Assembly: GCF_000699505.1 (NCBI RefSeq)
Contig: NZ_CP007490.1
Span: 1,054,001 to 1,118,000, forward strand
DNA length: 64,000 bases
Direction of reading: 5' to 3'
From: Rhodoluna lacicola
GTDB lineage: Bacteria > Actinomycetota > Actinomycetes > Actinomycetales > Microbacteriaceae
Below are positions 46,567-54,128 of this stretch, piece after piece. The notes under the pieces were generated by a model. The model did no database searches. It was not told the origin of the DNA and worked only from the letters and a program-made list of their open reading frames with translations. Numbering within the stretch: the first letter of the stretch is position 1; each line of letters starts with the position of its first letter. A program made the translations under genes and the position numbers.

Positions 46567-48116
46567 TGAAAAAACTTGTAGTTATTGGAAGTGGTGTCGC
46601 TGGCCTAATTGCAGCGGTTGAAGCCAGTCGTACCCACGAGGTCGTTCTGGTAACTAAATCAAATCTGGCCGAGAGCAACACCCACTACGCCCAGGGTGGA
46701 ATCGCGGCAGTAACCACCGATGAGGACTCGGTTGCAGAACACATTGCAGACACACTTTCAGCCGGCGCCGATTATTGCTACGAACCTGCCGTTGAGGTGC
46801 TCTGCAAGGAGGGTCCGGATCGAATCAATGATCTAATTCGTTTTGGTGTGGACTTTGATAAGCAGGGCGCTAAGTACGCCTTGGGATTAGAAGCTGCTCA
46901 TTCGCACCCACGTATTTTGCACGCGGGTGGAGACACCACCGGGGCTGACATCAGTCGCGCCCTGGTCCAAACCCTTCGCGAAACTGCTGCCGAAATTCAC
47001 GAATACACATTTGTGGTTGATTTTGAAATTAAGGATGGCGCGGTTATCGGTGTTTGGTTGCTGGATTCTTCGGGCAAACATTTCGTTGAAGCAGATGCGG
47101 TAATTATCGCTAGCGGTGGCGCCGGTCAGCTTTACCGTCACACCACGAACCCAAGCGTGACCACCGGCGATGGTGTGGCTGCCGCCTTCCGCGCGGGCGC
47201 CGAACTTGCCGATGTTGAGTTCTATCAATTCCACCCAACCGCGCTTGCAGTGCCGGGATCATTTTTGATCTCTGAAGCCGTTCGCGGCGATGGTGCGGTT
47301 TTGATTAACAACAAGGGTGAACGCTTCATGCAGAAGATTCACCCACTTGCCGAACTTGCCCCCAGAGATGTTGTAGCTCGAGGTATTCAGGCCGAAATGA
47401 TTTCACAGGGCGGCCAACCGGTGTTGCTAGACGCAACCGCGCTTGGCGCAGACTTTCTAAACCAGCGATTCCCAAGCATTAGCAAAACCACCAGGTCTTA
47501 CGGTTTGGACTGGGGCAAGAACCCAATTCCGGTAACGCCGGCCGCGCACTACTGGATGGGTGGAATCGCCAGTGACACCTGGGGGCGAACTTCGGTAAAG
47601 GGTTTGTTTGCAGTTGGTGAGGCAGGTTGCAACGGTGCACACGGTGCAAATCGTTTGGCCTCAAATTCACTATTGGAATCAATTGTTTTTTCTCGTCGCG
47701 CGGTTCAGGTGCTCGAAGAAACTTGGCCAGACCAGGCGGCATCGGTGCGTTGGAAAGAAAGCGGATTGCTGAGCATTGTTGAGCTAGAGGACGAATCGGA
47801 TCGTGCTCCTCAAAAAGATTTGCGAGTGGTTGACCGTGTTGAATTGCAAACCCTGATGTGGGACAAGGTTGGCTTGGCCCGAACTCGCGAAGAACTTGTT
47901 TCCACCCAAGGCGAATTGCAGCAGTGGCGCTCGGCAAATATTGAGAACCGCCTGTTTACCGACTGGGAAGACGCCAACCTGTTGCTGCTATCTAGAGCGG
48001 TTACCGCCGCTGCGCTGGCTCGCCAAGAATCACGCGGTGGCCACTATCGTCTCGACTATCCGGTCACCGATCCAAACATGGCAAAGCCAATCACTATTGT
48101 TCGAAAGAAAAAATGA
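46566..48116 (+). CDS. nadB: L-aspartate oxidase
   Basis: Flavoenzyme oxidising L-aspartate to iminoaspartate for NadA. 516 aa. FAD-binding VVIGSGVAGLIAAVEASR at the N terminus, the active-site loop ESNTHYAQGGIAAV, and HPTALAVPGSFLISEAVRGDGA with HYWMGGIASD further on. The helical C-terminal domain is complete. Overlap with both neighbours implies stoichiometric translation. Confidence 0.97.
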   Translation: MKKLVVIGSGVAGLIAAVEASRTHEVVLVTKSNLAESNTHYAQGGIAAVTTDEDSVAEHIADTLSAGADYCYEPAVEVLCKEGPDRINDLIRFGVDFDKQGAKYALGLEAAHSHPRILHAGGDTTGADISRALVQTLRETAAEIHEYTFVVDFEIKDGAVIGVWLLDSSGKHFVEADAVIIASGGAGQLYRHTTNPSVTTGDGVAAAFRAGAELADVEFYQFHPTALAVPGSFLISEAVRGDGAVLINNKGERFMQKIHPLAELAPRDVVARGIQAEMISQGGQPVLLDATALGADFLNQRFPSISKTTRSYGLDWGKNPIPVTPAAHYWMGGIASDTWGRTSVKGLFAVGEAGCNGAHGANRLASNSLLESIVFSRRAVQVLEETWPDQAASVRWKESGLLSIVELEDESDRAPQKDLRVVDRVELQTLMWDKVGLARTREELVSTQGELQQWRSANIENRLFTDWEDANLLLLSRAVTAAALARQESRGGHYRLDYPVTDPNMAKPITIVRKKK

Positions 48117-48967
48117 TGTTGACCACTGAACTAATCAACAAGGTCGTGGGTGCTGCGCTTTTAGAAGATGCCCCCAACGGAGACGTGACTTCTGAACACC
48201 TAATTCCGGCTGATGCCACCGCGGTTGCCGAACTGGCAGCGCGCGAGCCGGGCACCTTCAGTGGCGCCCAGGTTTTTATCGCCGCATTTCAATTGACGAA
48301 TCCAAGCATCAAGGTTGAAATGAAAATCAACGACGGCGAAAAATTTGAAAAGGGTCAGCAACTGGCTGTAATTACCGGACCAGCCAGAGCTGTCTTGACC
48401 GCTGAAAGAATTGGTTTGAATTTTGTTCAACGAATGAGCGGAATCGCAACACTAACCGCCCAATACGTTGCAAAGGTTGCCGGCACCAAGGCCGCAATTC
48501 TTGACACCCGAAAGACCACACCTAACCTTCGGGCATTCGAGCGACAAGCTGTATTTGACGGCGGCGGGCGCAATCACCGATTCTCACTCAGCGATCAGGT
48601 GATGGCCAAAGATAACCACCTGGCGGTTCTTACCAGGGGCGGCAAAGACCTAACCACCGAATTGCGCAGGGTTCGAGGCGAACTACCCGCTGGAATAAAA
48701 CTTGAAGTTGAAGTCGACAGGCTTGAACAAATTCCTGCGGTGCTGGCAGCTGGTGTTGACATCATCATGCTGGATAACTTCAATGTGGAAGACCTAAAAA
48801 AAGGTGTTGAGTTAATCAACGGCAAGTGCGTTGTTGAGGCCTCAGGTGGCGTGAATTTGGATACGGTTGGCGAGATTGCCAAGACCGGTGTTGATGTGAT
48901 CTCTGTTGGTGCTCTAACCCACAGCGCACGCGCTTTAGATCTTGGCCTAGATATCAAAATCGACTAA
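48113..48967 (+). CDS. nadC: Nicotinate-nucleotide pyrophosphorylase (carboxylating)
   Basis: Quinolinate phosphoribosyltransferase, completing de novo synthesis of nicotinate mononucleotide. 284 aa. LDTRKTTPNLRAFERQAV and GGRNHRFSLSDQVMAKDNHL hold the quinolinate- and PRPP-binding residues, and VDIIMLDNF with ASGGVNLDTV completes the barrel. ATGATG at the start overlaps the nadB stop. Highly coupled to nadA and nadB. Confidence 0.97.
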   Translation: MMLTTELINKVVGAALLEDAPNGDVTSEHLIPADATAVAELAAREPGTFSGAQVFIAAFQLTNPSIKVEMKINDGEKFEKGQQLAVITGPARAVLTAERIGLNFVQRMSGIATLTAQYVAKVAGTKAAILDTRKTTPNLRAFERQAVFDGGGRNHRFSLSDQVMAKDNHLAVLTRGGKDLTTELRRVRGELPAGIKLEVEVDRLEQIPAVLAAGVDIIMLDNFNVEDLKKGVELINGKCVVEASGGVNLDTVGEIAKTGVDVISVGALTHSARALDLGLDIKID

Positions 48968-48981
48968 GTCACAAACAGATA

Positions 48982-50130
48982 ATGAATTTAGACATGATTT
49001 ACCTAGACATGATTTACCTAGACCATGCAGCTACTACCCCGGTCAAGCCTGAAGCGCTTCAGGCAGCTTGGCCTTGGCTGACCAGTGATTTTGGTAATCC
49101 GTCCAGCAGTCACGAACTTGGACACCGCTCCGCTGTGGCACTGGAACAAGCTCGCGCAACAGTGGCCAAGTTTTTCAATGTGCGGGCAAGTGAAGTCACC
49201 TTTACCTCCGGAGGCACCGAGAGCGACAACCTGGCAATTATTGGTTTGGCTCTAGCCAATCCACGTGGAAAACACATCGTAAGCGCACGCACGGAACACG
49301 AAGCCGTGCTTTCCGCCCTTGATTTTCTTGAGCGCATGCACGACTTTGAAATTAGCTGGCTTGAGCTTGATGAATTTGGCCAGGTGTTAAATTTTGAAAC
49401 TGCGTTGCGCCCAGACACCACGCTAGTTTCGCTAATGATTGCAAATAACGAGATTGGCACTGTGCACGACATTGCTCATCTGACCAATGAAGCGCACAAG
49501 GTAGGCGCGCTTTTTCACACCGATGCCGTGCAAGCGGTAGGTTGGATCGACCTGGACGTTAAGAAGCTTGGAGTTGATGCCCTAAGCATTTCAGGCCACA
49601 AGTTTGGTGCGCCAAAAGGCTCTGGTGTGCTGATTCTGCGTGCTGGCGCTAAGGCCGAGCCCTTGATTCACGGCGGCGGCCAAGAATCTGGGCTTCGCTC
49701 AGGAACAGAAAACGTAGCCTGGGCAGTTGCGATTGCAACAGCGTTGGAATTGCTTGCCCCGGTTGATGAAGAGGCACAGCGGGTCGCCAGGCTGCGCGAC
49801 GAATTTATCCAAAAAGTTCAACAGCTGGTTCCAAGCGCAAAACTAACTGGTCACCCAATAAATCGTTCGCCCAACATTGCATCATTCACACTGCAAGGAG
49901 TTAGTGGCGAGGCAGTCCTGCTGGAACTAGAGCGCAAAAATGTAATTGTTTCAAGTGGCTCGGCATGCGCTGCAGGTAGTGACGAACCATCACATGTCTT
50001 AGTAGCTATTGGTGTTGAAACGGAGATCGCTCAGACAGCAATTAGATTTAGCCTGGCTCATGAGACAACTGCCGATCAACTAGATGCGGCAGCGCATGCC
50101 CTGGCCGAATCGGTCGCAAACTTTATCTAG
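48982..50130 (+). CDS. Cysteine desulfurase, NifS/IscS family
   Basis: PLP enzyme that frees sulfur from cysteine. 382 aa from the outermost ATG. The PLP lysine is in SISGHKFGAPKGSG and the catalytic Cys loop in SSGSACAAGSDEPSH. A perfect 15-bp tandem repeat (48991-49020) duplicates DMIYL at the N terminus, creating ATGs at 48994 and 49009; the third gives the family start MIYLDHAATTPV, and none has a Shine-Dalgarno. It lies 14 bases after nadC; in several bacteria a dedicated NifS-like enzyme builds the NadA cluster, so that is the likely role. Confidence 0.92.
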   Translation: MNLDMIYLDMIYLDHAATTPVKPEALQAAWPWLTSDFGNPSSSHELGHRSAVALEQARATVAKFFNVRASEVTFTSGGTESDNLAIIGLALANPRGKHIVSARTEHEAVLSALDFLERMHDFEISWLELDEFGQVLNFETALRPDTTLVSLMIANNEIGTVHDIAHLTNEAHKVGALFHTDAVQAVGWIDLDVKKLGVDALSISGHKFGAPKGSGVLILRAGAKAEPLIHGGGQESGLRSGTENVAWAVAIATALELLAPVDEEAQRVARLRDEFIQKVQQLVPSAKLTGHPINRSPNIASFTLQGVSGEAVLLELERKNVIVSSGSACAAGSDEPSHVLVAIGVETEIAQTAIRFSLAHETTADQLDAAAHALAESVANFI

Positions 50131-50135
50131 CCAAA

Positions 50136-50978
50136 TTACTGGACCGCGCTGAGGCTAACTTGGTTTCCCCAAGGGTCATCTAGGTGAATGGTTTGACCGT
50201 CGTTTCTAAGGTCAACCTTGTTGTGCGAGAGTCGATCGGCAACCTCGCCGAGCGTATCGGTGTTGGGAAGAATTATTGAGACATCACGAAGCCCAAGAGT
50301 TGGCTGGCGCATACCGGCACCGCGACTTCGCCAAATATTCATAGCCATGTGGTGGTGGTATCCCCCGGCGCTAACAAAAAGTGCAGTTCCACCCCAATTC
50401 AAAGTGACATCAAAACCAAGTTTGTTCACGTAAAAATCTTGCGCCTGCTCAATTGACCCCACGCTCAAATGCACGTGACCGATATTTGAAGCGCTGTCAT
50501 CAACGCTGGCTGGCAAATTTTCACGCAGATAGGCGTTGGGATCCAAACCAAAGGTACCCATCTCAATTTGGCCGTGCTTCCAAGACCAGTTGGTGCGATC
50601 GCGATCCCAGTAGAGTTCTACGCCGTTGTTTTCAGGGTCGTCAAAATAAAACGCCTCGCTCACCAGGTGATCTGCGCTACCAGTGAATGACCCCGGATAT
50701 TTTGCAGCCACCGATGCAACCGCGTAGGCCAACTGTGCTTTGGTATCGAACAGGAAGGCCGTGTGAAATAAACCGGCTTGATTGTCGCTGGCGTGCTTCA
50801 TCTCTGGAGAGTGCTCAAGGATCAGTGCGGGATTGCTGCCGCGGCCAAGAATCGCCGAACCCGCTACCTGGGAAATAAGATCCAGGCCAACGGCGTCGCG
50901 GTAATAGGCAATCATGCGATCAAGATTTTCAACTCGCAGCGTTACCGCGCCCATAGATAGATTTGCTGGCAAACTCAT
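50136..50978 (-). CDS. VOC-family dioxygenase/glyoxalase-like protein
   Basis: Two tandem vicinal-oxygen-chelate domains in 280 aa, the CatE-like layout. The first begins GAVTLRVENLDRMIAYYRDAVGLDL, the second IGHVHLSVGSIEQAQDFYVNKLGFD. Candidate metal ligands are H in FHTAFL, VHLSVG and the Glu of NNGVELYWDRD. The aromatic or aldehyde substrate is unknown. TAGACT lies six bases before the ATG, a leaderless layout. It converges with nifS, five bases apart. Confidence 0.85.
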   Translation of the reverse strand: MSLPANLSMGAVTLRVENLDRMIAYYRDAVGLDLISQVAGSAILGRGSNPALILEHSPEMKHASDNQAGLFHTAFLFDTKAQLAYAVASVAAKYPGSFTGSADHLVSEAFYFDDPENNGVELYWDRDRTNWSWKHGQIEMGTFGLDPNAYLRENLPASVDDSASNIGHVHLSVGSIEQAQDFYVNKLGFDVTLNWGGTALFVSAGGYHHHMAMNIWRSRGAGMRQPTLGLRDVSIILPNTDTLGEVADRLSHNKVDLRNDGQTIHLDDPWGNQVSLSAVQ

Positions 50979-50990
50979 GTATTTAGTCTA
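50979..50990 (-). promoter_or_regulatory. Leaderless promoter of the VOC gene
   Basis: TAGACT, six bases, ATG on the minus strand; no Shine-Dalgarno. Confidence 0.5.
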
Positions 50991-51016
50991 GGGGGGCTAG
51001 ACAAAATTTGTCCAGT

Positions 51017-52246
51017 TTATTTTTGAATTTTTTGCCAGGCAGAGAACGATTGGATGTTGCCATCTTTGGGCTCTCGCAGCCACGGGAACGGGTGCAACTG
51101 CGCGAGGCTCTCAAACTTCGCAAAACTAGGCACGGGCGCAAAGGTCACGGCAACCTTATTTTGACTTGCGTATGAGTAAGGGTCGCCAAGATAAACAGTT
51201 AGGTTTCGGCGCTCGGATAAATCCTGAAGAGTTTCCAAATAAAAGTGAATTCGCTTCGCCGATAGTTGCAATTTAGCTAGCGCATCCCGATTGAAAACAA
51301 AGACAACCGGCAAATCTGGATTGGCAACCAAAGCAGGGTCGGCATCGCCCATGGAATCAATCGTCAATAAAACCTCGTTTGGTTCGTCACGAGTGATTAC
51401 CGTTGACGGCCCGCTTGTAATAATCAAATTAGGGTCACGCTTGAGCAAATCAATCGGCGGCACACTGCGTGCCTCAACTTCAGCCGGAAAATTTTGGATT
51501 GGGCAGTTCTTCTTTAGTGGACACTTGAAACACAAGCCGGGTGCTCTTTTTTCAACTTGCCAGCGTGCAAAACCATAGGGCTTTCCTGCCGAACCAACGG
51601 TCCACTGCCAACCAAGTAGGTTTGCCGCACGCGATCCATCCAACAGATGTTGATACATGCGCTCTTGGCCATGCAACCAACCCACACCATTGCGAACAGT
51701 CCAGTGCGAAGCCAGCCACATTCTGGTTTGGTTGACCAACCAACCATCCTCTTCGAGTTCCGAGACCACCATCTTGATGCAGGACATGTCTAAGTTCCAG
51801 CCGTCACCCTGGCCATCACGATTTTGTTCGAACCTTAGGTTCTCGAAGAATTTGGTGCCAAGTCGCGCGTATAGATGGCGAGCATATTCTTGCCAAAGTA
51901 ACTCATCGCGGTATTTTTCACGATCCTTTGCCGGTGCCCCTTCGACGGCATCCCAAACCTGCTGAAGAGTCAAGAGATTGTGCCGAATGTAGGGTGACAA
52001 AACCGTTGCCCCACGACGATTTTTTGGAAGCACCTCGGATCGATCGTCGGCATAGCGGCGAATGTCTAGGTTCTGAAGCGCAAGATTCGCCGCTGACTGA
52101 CCGCCCCTGATTGAGCTCTTGGGCCCGCCGGAATGTAGCCCAGCAAAATTCTGTTCAATTATTTTTGAAGAATCTTGATTGATTTCGATACGAGTCAGCA
52201 CACCTGGCTCAACTAGCCAGCCGAGGTGCTTATTCCTAGCCACCAA
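51017..52246 (-). CDS. Domain-swapped photolyase/cryptochrome-like flavoprotein
   Basis: A 409-aa member of the photolyase/cryptochrome superfamily with its two domains in reversed order. The FAD-binding helical domain comes first (about residues 45-235): TVLSPYIRHNLLT, LLWQEYARHLY, GWLVNQTRMWLASHWTV and DGSRAANLLGWQW match standard photolyase blocks. The antenna-type alpha/beta domain, normally N-terminal, comes last (about 288-360): EVLLTIDSMGDADPAL, VVFVFNRDALAKL and FYLETLQDLSE. Cysteines C156, C239, C242 and C248 are spaced much like the [4Fe-4S] ligands of FeS-type photolyases. In DGSRAANL the second Asp of the usual DGDxAxN is Ser. Start uncertain among TTG/GTG codons at 52246 and 52243. 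Light sensing or DNA repair are both possible. Confidence 0.8.
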   Translation of the reverse strand: MVARNKHLGWLVEPGVLTRIEINQDSSKIIEQNFAGLHSGGPKSSIRGGQSAANLALQNLDIRRYADDRSEVLPKNRRGATVLSPYIRHNLLTLQQVWDAVEGAPAKDREKYRDELLWQEYARHLYARLGTKFFENLRFEQNRDGQGDGWNLDMSCIKMVVSELEEDGWLVNQTRMWLASHWTVRNGVGWLHGQERMYQHLLDGSRAANLLGWQWTVGSAGKPYGFARWQVEKRAPGLCFKCPLKKNCPIQNFPAEVEARSVPPIDLLKRDPNLIITSGPSTVITRDEPNEVLLTIDSMGDADPALVANPDLPVVFVFNRDALAKLQLSAKRIHFYLETLQDLSERRNLTVYLGDPYSYASQNKVAVTFAPVPSFAKFESLAQLHPFPWLREPKDGNIQSFSAWQKIQK

Positions 52247-52282
52247 AGCAATACGATGGATTTACTAGATGAAAGGGCTCCA

Positions 52283-52414
52283 ATGGAAAGCAACTTTGAA
52301 CTGCCAATCAACGAAGTTACCGTCTTGCTTGGGCTAGGCGCCGTTGGAATCATCACCGTAATTAGCCTGTTTCTGTACCTGGTCGTCGACGCCGTGTTCG
52401 GCAAGGAAAACTAG
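52283..52414 (+). CDS. Small single-span membrane protein, 43 aa
   Basis: A 43-residue protein with one strong hydrophobic helix (about 12-36) flanked by an acidic N terminus MESNFELP and a C terminus DAVFGKEN. AAAGGG six bases before the ATG supports this start; the open frame extends to 52226. It is divergent from the photolyase-like gene, with the two starts only about 36 bp apart, and ends just before the tandem terminator repeats. No function is proposed. Confidence 0.6.
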   Translation: MESNFELPINEVTVLLGLGAVGIITVISLFLYLVVDAVFGKEN

Positions 52415-52435
52415 AGTCCGAATTCCCGCAAAAAC

Positions 52436-52606
52436 TAAAAAAGACGCCTCTCAGCGTCTTTTTCTTTTGCTAATTCGTTGAACTCATTTTCAGCGCACAA
52501 GCTAAAAAAGACGCCTCTCAGCGTCTTTTTCTTTTGCTAATTGGTTGAACTCATTTTCAGCGCACAAGCTAAAAAAGACGCTTGTCAGCGTCTTTTTCTT
52601 TTGCTT
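52436..52606. repeat. 67-bp tandem repeat carrying terminators (2.5 copies)
   Basis: Units start at 52436 and 52503, with a partial third at 52570. Each begins with TAAAAAAGACGC...GCGTCTTTTT, a stem with A and T tracts that can terminate transcription in both directions. Units 1 and 2 differ by one base; unit 3 differs in the loop side of the stem (CTTGTC for CCTCTC). The unit end GCGCACAAGC is the exact reverse complement of GCTTGTGCGC at 52603-52612, which includes the 3' end of tRNA-Lys. The array thus stacks three terminators after the 43-aa gene and the tRNA. Confidence 0.9.
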
Positions 52607-52607
52607 G

Positions 52608-52680
52608 TGCGCCCCCCGGGACTTGAACCCGGAACCCACTGATTAAGAGTCAGTTGCTCTGCCGATTGAGCTAGAGGCGC
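52608..52680 (-). tRNA. tRNA-Lys (CTT)
   Basis: Acceptor GCGCCTC with GGGGCGC (one T-G pair), anticodon stem ACTGA/TCAGT with loop CTCTTAA giving CTT, T-loop TTCAAGT, discriminator A, no encoded CCA. Transcription runs into the tandem terminators. Confidence 0.96.
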
Positions 52681-52756
52681 GAATCACGCCGAAACAGCGC
52701 AACGAGATAAAACTTTAGCACAAACCCAGCCTCTTTCTGGGCCGTAAATTGGCGTC

Positions 52757-52769
52757 TAGAATTGGACTT
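52757..52769 (+). promoter_or_regulatory. Leaderless promoter of bcp
   Basis: TAGAAT, seven bases, ATG; no Shine-Dalgarno. Confidence 0.55.
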
Positions 52770-53243
52770 ATGAGCGCAGAAAACAAGCTAGTAGAGGGCG
52801 CCAAGGCGCCTGCTTTCAAGGTTTTGGATCAAGACGGCAAGAAGGTTTCACTGGCCGATTACAAGGGCCACAAAGTCATTCTGTATTTCTACCCTGCAGC
52901 CTCTACCCCTGGTTGCACCAAGGAAGCCTGTGACTTCAACGACAACCTAAACCCATTCAAAAAGGCTGGCTACACAGTTCTCGGCATCAGCCCGGATGCG
53001 CCAGCGAAGTTGCTCAAATTCAAAGAAAACCAGGACCTGAACTTTTCGCTGCTTAGCGATTCAGACCTTGAGGTACACAAACTCTATGGAGCGTATGGCA
53101 CCAAGTCCATGTACGGTCGCACCTACGAGGGTGTAATCCGCTCGACGTTTGCGATTGATGATAAGGGCAAGATCACCCTGGCTCTTTACAACGTCAAAGC
53201 AACCGGTCACGTGGCCATGTTGAGAAAACTGCTTGGCATTTAG
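52770..53243 (+). CDS. bcp: Thioredoxin-dependent peroxiredoxin, Bcp/PrxQ type
   Basis: Thiol peroxidase that reduces hydrogen peroxide and organic hydroperoxides. 157 aa from the ATG; the frame opens seven codons earlier. The peroxidatic cysteine is C49 in AASTPGCTKEAC, with resolving C54 five residues later on the same helix, the PrxQ arrangement. Thioredoxin fold complete. It overlaps the convergent membrane-protein gene by four bases. Confidence 0.96.
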   Translation: MSAENKLVEGAKAPAFKVLDQDGKKVSLADYKGHKVILYFYPAASTPGCTKEACDFNDNLNPFKKAGYTVLGISPDAPAKLLKFKENQDLNFSLLSDSDLEVHKLYGAYGTKSMYGRTYEGVIRSTFAIDDKGKITLALYNVKATGHVAMLRKLLGI

Positions 53244-53659
53244 TCTTCGGAAACTGGTTCGTCGTCACTGCCCATTGTGGCCGCAACTACTTTTTTACTG
53301 AACAGTAATCCAAGCACCAACACCGATGGCAAGATCAGGCTCCAGCCGATTGCTTGACTGCCGAATTGACCACTGAAACTTCCGGTGGCAACAGCAAGCT
53401 GCACCAGTTGCCAAAAAACACCGCCCGATCTGGCCCAACGTTTGCGCTGGAGCAAGGAAAAACCCACAAAAATTACCCATGCTGCCGCGGCGGTAACTAG
53501 GGCAAATAAAGCCACGGAGGTCAAGAAGCTCCTGGTTTCCCCAGAGAGCAACGCAAGGCCCAATCGGGCGGCCAGGAAGCCCACAAACGCACCTTCAGCC
53601 CAGAGCAGAATGCTGGCAAAAACCAAGCCAGCAGGGGCTTTATCAGGCTTTATAGTCAT
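53240..53659 (-). CDS. Four-helix membrane protein, unknown
   Basis: A 139-residue integral membrane protein with four hydrophobic segments (about 11-38, 45-69, 81-97, 101-119) and an acidic C terminus. I chose the ATG with GAGGA four bases upstream; the frame continues to 53686. The pattern resembles small actinobacterial membrane proteins of unknown function. No catalytic residues stand out. Confidence 0.65.
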   Translation of the reverse strand: MTIKPDKAPAGLVFASILLWAEGAFVGFLAARLGLALLSGETRSFLTSVALFALVTAAAAWVIFVGFSLLQRKRWARSGGVFWQLVQLAVATGSFSGQFGSQAIGWSLILPSVLVLGLLFSKKVVAATMGSDDEPVSED

Positions 53660-53772
53660 GTCTTCCTCAATATTGGGTCTTGCCATCCGGGGGTCCGTGT
53701 GGCACGATTTTTACAGGAAAGAAAACCGCTTATTTAGCGTAAATCACCTTTTAGTGGTTCGTTTTCACCTCG

Positions 53773-53789
53773 TTTGACCATTGGTCAAA
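53773..53789. promoter_or_regulatory. 17-bp perfect palindrome upstream of whiB1
   Basis: TTTGACCA-T-TGGTCAAA lies 32-49 bases before the whiB1 start. It contains TTGACC, which could double as a -35, so a bound protein would block transcription. CRP/FNR-type sites have similar half-sites (TTGAC/GTCAA) but slightly different spacing. Confidence 0.6.
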
Positions 53790-53821
53790 GCATCACACGA
53801 CATAAAGGAATAGCGTCATAT

Positions 53822-54076
53822 ATGGACATGAATTGGCTAAACGAATCACGTTGCCTAACCGAAGATCCGGAACTATTTTTTCCGGTAGGTAACACAGGTC
53901 CAGCAGTTGACCAGATCGAACAGGCCAAGGCCGTTTGCCGCGAGTGCGGTGTATCTACTCAATGTCTTGAGTATGCAATCAAAGAAAACCAGGACACCGG
54001 CGTTTGGGGCGGTCTAAGCGAAGACGAGCGGAAGTCTCTGAAGCGCAAGTACGCCCGAGCAAGACGAGCCGGCTAG
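53822..54076 (+). CDS. whiB1: WhiB-family Fe-S regulator, WhiB1 ortholog
   Basis: An 84-aa Fe-S cluster transcription factor. The four cluster cysteines are C11, C39, C42 and C48, and the GVWGG turn is at 60-64, followed by a basic tail RKYARARRAG for DNA binding. Length and spacing match WhiB1, and the gene is adjacent to pdtaS, as whiB1 (Rv3219) is to pdtaS (Rv3220c) in Mycobacterium tuberculosis. WhiB1 responds to nitric oxide and binds sigma A in mycobacteria. Start could also be the ATG two codons later. Confidence 0.94.
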   Translation: MDMNWLNESRCLTEDPELFFPVGNTGPAVDQIEQAKAVCRECGVSTQCLEYAIKENQDTGVWGGLSEDERKSLKRKYARARRAG

Positions 54077-54090
54077 ACCAAAGTATTAGA

Positions 54091-54128
54091 AAATCCCACC
54101 CCAGTTTGCGGGTGGGATTTCTTTTTAT
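54091..54128. terminator. Bidirectional terminator, whiB1/pdtaS
   Basis: AAATCCCACCC/GGGTGGGATTT stem with a T tract on each side, between the convergent stops of whiB1 and pdtaS. Confidence 0.9.

Noticed and set aside
52436-52606. Possible CRISPR array or small repeat-coded element
   Set aside because: Only 2.5 copies, the whole 67-bp unit is repeated with no distinct spacers, there are no cas genes, and each unit is a plain hairpin terminator.
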